DNA from: Bacillota bacterium
Lineage (GTDB): Bacteria; Bacillota_I; Bacilli_A; Izemoplasmatales; UBA1188
Reading direction: 5' to 3'
Length of the DNA: 36,322 nucleotides
Assembly: GCA_023410715.1 (NCBI GenBank)
Contig: JAEYPN010000010.1
Location: 1-36,322, forward strand
A program made the position numbers and the translations under genes. Shown here one piece after another: positions 34,847 through 36,322 of this stretch. A model generated the notes under the pieces. That model ran no database searches. It saw only the letters and a list, made by a program, of their open reading frames with translations, and was not told the origin of the DNA. Position 1 is the stretch's first letter, and each line of letters opens with the position of its first letter.

Positions 34847-34960
34847 ATAGTTTTTTTGTGTCTACGAACTATTGACTAGTTCAATAGAATTTTAGCTTTT
34901 TTATAGTCTTTTCTCGTGTTTTTGCCTTTTCTTTGATTATTCGGCGCGAAATCAAAGCCT

Positions 34961-35066
34961 TTTACTTTTTGTTGCCTGCCATTTTTTATTTCTTTGAATG
35001 TTTACTTTTTGTTTTCTATTGGTTATACTTTTTTGAAAAACTGAGTGGTGTTCACTTTTTGTTGCC
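34961..35066 (+). repeat. Three 16-bp repeats, transposon-end-like
   Basis: TTTACTTTTTGTTGCC (34961-34976), TTTACTTTTTGTTTTC (35001-35016) and TTCACTTTTTGTTGCC (35051-35066) lie at steps of exactly 40 and 50 bp, so on one helical face. Multiple phased transposase sites of this kind occur at the ends of IS21-type and Tn7/Mu-like elements. No transposase of those families and no opposite end were seen in the window, so this is probably a stranded right end. Confidence 0.65.
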
Positions 35067-35072
35067 AACTCT

Positions 35073-35208
35073 CATAAATGATGAAATTACCCCCATTTAT
35101 TGAATCAAATTGTGATTTAATGAAATGGGGGTTTTTATTATAAAATATATAATAGAATAAAAGCTCAAAATATCAAAAAAGCATGTATTATATAAGATAC
35201 CACTACAT
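35073..35208 (+). repeat. 136-bp direct repeat, right copy
   Basis: Matches 21329-21463. Its hairpin (ACCCCCATTT...AAATGGGGGT, then TTTTTATTA) is better preserved than in the left copy. No orfA follows: similarity ends at CACTACAT. It is either a truncated second IS3 copy or a boundary formed by recombination. Confidence 0.85.
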
Positions 35209-35261
35209 TAATGTTTATAGCTTTCAACAAGTAGTTTACAAAGATAAATTCTGCCCCTTTA

Positions 35262-35290
35262 TTGAATTGATAAATTATTTATGTTATAAT
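35262..35290 (+). promoter_or_regulatory. Probable promoter upstream of mgsA
   Basis: TTGAAT (35262-35267) and TATAAT (35285-35290) with a 17-bp spacer. Transcription would run through the AlkD-like fragment into mgsA, about 160 bp downstream. Confidence 0.55.
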
Positions 35291-35441
35291 GATTAATGGT
35301 AAAGAATATTTATATTTGCTTTCTAAAATCCAAATGTATGAATATTATATAAATATTGCAATCGCTTGGTATTATAGTAAAGCTTTTACAAAAAATACGA
35401 TGATACTATTAAATTTTTTGAGGAATTTACAGATAAAGTGA
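35289..35441 (+). pseudogene. AlkD-like DNA repair protein fragment
   Basis: A 50-codon frame reading MINGKEYLYLLSKIQMYEYY, then INIAIAWYYSKAFTKNTMIL, then LNFLRNLQIK. The YEYYINIAIAWYYSKAF segment matches my memory of the C-terminal region of the AlkD/DNA alkylation repair family (YYVNMAxAWLLS). The 5' part of about 180 codons and the usual C-terminal helix are missing. It ends at a TGA just before mgsA. It could instead be a real small protein, but the position at an island edge favours a broken gene. Confidence 0.5.
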
Positions 35442-35449
35442 GGAAAAAT

Positions 35450-35815
35450 ATGATTATAGCACTAATTGCCCATGATAAAATGAAAGATAAAATAGTTGAA
35501 TTTGCAAAAAAATATGAAGACGTTTTAGCAAAACATGTTTTGGTTGCGACAGGTACAACTGGAAAAAGAATTATGGAAGCTACAAATTTAAAAATTAAAT
35601 GCTTTCGTTCAGGACCACTAGGTGGGGATCAAGAGGTTGGTGCACAAATCGCTAATCAAAATGTTGATCTTGTCCTTTTCTTTAGAGATCCTCTTACAGC
35701 GCAACCCCATGAACCAGATATTACTGCTTTATTTAGACTTTCTGATGTTTATGAAATTCCACTTGCTACAAACCCAGAAACAGCTAAATTATTGATGAAA
35801 GCTATAGACAATTAA
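35450..35815 (+). CDS. mgsA: Methylglyoxal synthase
   Basis: A 121-residue enzyme that converts dihydroxyacetone phosphate to methylglyoxal and phosphate, a bypass of lower glycolysis relieving phosphate limitation or sugar-phosphate excess. Family blocks are all present: IALIAHDKMK at the start, ATGTTG (phosphate loop), SGPLGGDQEVGAQIA with the catalytic Asp, and FFRDPLTAQPHEPD with the conserved His. ATG 35450 is preferred to the GTG at 35438 because GTGAGGA lies directly upstream as a ribosome site and the protein then starts as usual. A terminator follows at once. Confidence 0.93.
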   Translation: MIIALIAHDKMKDKIVEFAKKYEDVLAKHVLVATGTTGKRIMEATNLKIKCFRSGPLGGDQEVGAQIANQNVDLVLFFRDPLTAQPHEPDITALFRLSDVYEIPLATNPETAKLLMKAIDN

Positions 35816-36011
35816 ATATAGAAAAGAGCGATAAATTATTATTGCTCTTTTTTATTAAATATATTTTATTGTCCACTTCTTTTATAAAATCCAATGAATC
35901 ATTATGTTTTTTATCATCATAAACTATATATCCATAACTAATTTTTAATAAGTATGGAATTTCTTCAGTTTGTTTAAGTCTATTAATTTTTTCCTTAATT
36001 GTATTTAACAA
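35802..36011 (-). CDS. Possible small hypothetical protein
   Basis: A 69-codon minus-strand frame with TTG start and no ribosome site. The middle (EEIPYLLKISYGYIVYDDKK) looks protein-like, but its 3' end runs through the mgsA terminator hairpin and overlaps the end of mgsA by 14 bp. I recognise no family. It may be chance or the tail of a degraded gene. Confidence 0.25.
   Translation of the reverse strand: MLNTIKEKINRLKQTEEIPYLLKISYGYIVYDDKKHNDSLDFIKEVDNKIYLIKKSNNNLSLFSIFNCL
35822..35856 (+). terminator. Terminator of mgsA
   Basis: AAAAGAGC (35822-35829) pairs with GCTCTTTT (35845-35852), followed by T residues. Confidence 0.85.
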
Positions 36012-36162
36012 GCTATTTATATTTTAGCAAATAAGTGCTTTTATGCTTTTTCTATATAATTTATAAGAATTATTGTAACAATTACTAATTCTACTGTATT
36101 CACGATCATGGTATATGTAAGATTGTTCATCGTGTCACATTCTTTAAACACTCCGCTCAAAT

Positions 36163-36184
36163 AAAAAAAACCTTCTTTAGGTTT
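36163..36184 (-). terminator. Terminator of the tRNA-Val/Thr cluster
   Basis: On the minus strand AAACCTAAAGAAGGTTT forms a short hairpin (36168-36184), with a T run from the A tract at 36163-36170, 13 bp beyond the tRNA-Thr CCA end. Confidence 0.75.
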
Positions 36185-36196
36185 CGCTTTTATTTC

Positions 36197-36272
<76 letters not shown>

Positions 36273-36273
36273 A

Positions 36274-36322
36274 TGGTGGGGAATAACGGGCTCGAACCGC
36301 TGACCCTCTGCTTGTAAGGCAG
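36274..36322 (-). tRNA. trnV: tRNA-Val (anticodon TAC), truncated by window end
   Basis: The 3' part only, from the anticodon arm to CCA. The stem CTGC/GCAG encloses loop CTTACAA with anticodon TAC. The acceptor 3' strand is ATTCCCC with discriminator A and encoded CCA. The 5' half lies beyond the window. Confidence 0.88.

Larger units (their letters stand above)
33512..34880 (+). mobile_element. IS3-family element, apparently intact
   Basis: Terminal inverted repeats are TGTAGACACAAAAAAAC (33522-33538) and, at the right, GTTTTTTTGTGTCTACG (about 34851-34867). Between them are OrfA, an A7 slippage site and OrfB with all DDE residues. The left terminus is folded into an 18-bp near-palindrome (AGATGTT...AACATCT, about 33515-33559) followed by a T run, which would shield the element from outside transcription. 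The exact outer ends and any target duplication are not clear by eye. Confidence 0.85.

Noticed and set aside
21329..35208. CRISPR array or tandem repeat array in the island
   Set aside because: Repeats found are two distant 135-bp copies, two 17-bp copies and three phased 16-bp copies with short AT-rich gaps; none has regular unique spacers of CRISPR size.

Overview
The window is an AT-rich, gene-dense bacterial chromosome segment with strong Shine-Dalgarno sites, short gene spacing and many ATGA or 1-nt overlaps. UGA is used as a stop (U32 gene at 5221, first ChrA gene at 11513-11515) and the only tRNA-Trp has anticodon CCA, so the code is the standard bacterial one. Gene content (BmrCD-type exporter, U32 protein, NrdI, DinB, MgsA, paired ChrA) and base composition suggest the Bacilli/Mollicutes side of Firmicutes that keeps UGA as stop (Acholeplasma, Izemoplasma, Erysipelotrichales or RF39-like). 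This placement is inference only.

Layout of the host backbone. 1-1115: hairpins and a DUF2785 gene. 1455-7446: a minus-strand operon of a U32 hydroxylase-type protein followed by a heterodimeric ABC exporter (BmrC-like then BmrD-like). 7573-9040: divergent 5-formyl-THF cyclo-ligase and an Mrp/ApbC Fe-S carrier with a clear promoter. 9164-12081: an SDR oxidoreductase, then a LysR regulator divergent from two half-size ChrA transport genes. 12176-13478: NrdI and an EamA permease. 13903-15994: a flavodoxin-ferredoxin fusion that overlaps tail-to-tail with a PP-loop amidotransferase-like protein. 16013-16736: a gene-poor stretch with a decayed reading frame. 16737-20929: a membrane diguanylate cyclase, tRNA-Trp, and a dinB-MATE operon. 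21028-21330: divergent tRNA-Tyr and tRNA-Gly(CCC), each with a consensus promoter.

From about 21.3 kb to 35.2 kb the window is an accessory island bounded by two ~135-bp direct repeats (21329-21463 and 35073-35208). Its left edge is a decayed IS3 element joined to a decayed ISL3 transposase. Its core is a minus-strand three-gene operon of clearly higher GC (27/60 in two lines counted inside, against 18/60 in two host lines): a 1251-residue secreted protein with PPC-like and GLUG repeats, a MacB/FtsX-type ABC transporter with fused ATPase, and a leucine-rich-repeat lipoprotein. A frameshifted XRE regulator lies upstream, divergently oriented. The right side holds decayed DNA, an apparently intact IS3 element, and three 16-bp repeats at 40- and 50-bp spacing that look like a transposon end.

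Beyond the island, a fragment resembling the C-terminal part of an AlkD-type DNA repair protein precedes mgsA, followed by a tRNA-Thr/tRNA-Val cluster running off the window. The three-gene surface operon is the best candidate for an undescribed system. Its parts belong to recognisable families, but their joint job (export, anchoring or sensing at the cell surface) cannot be read from the sequence.
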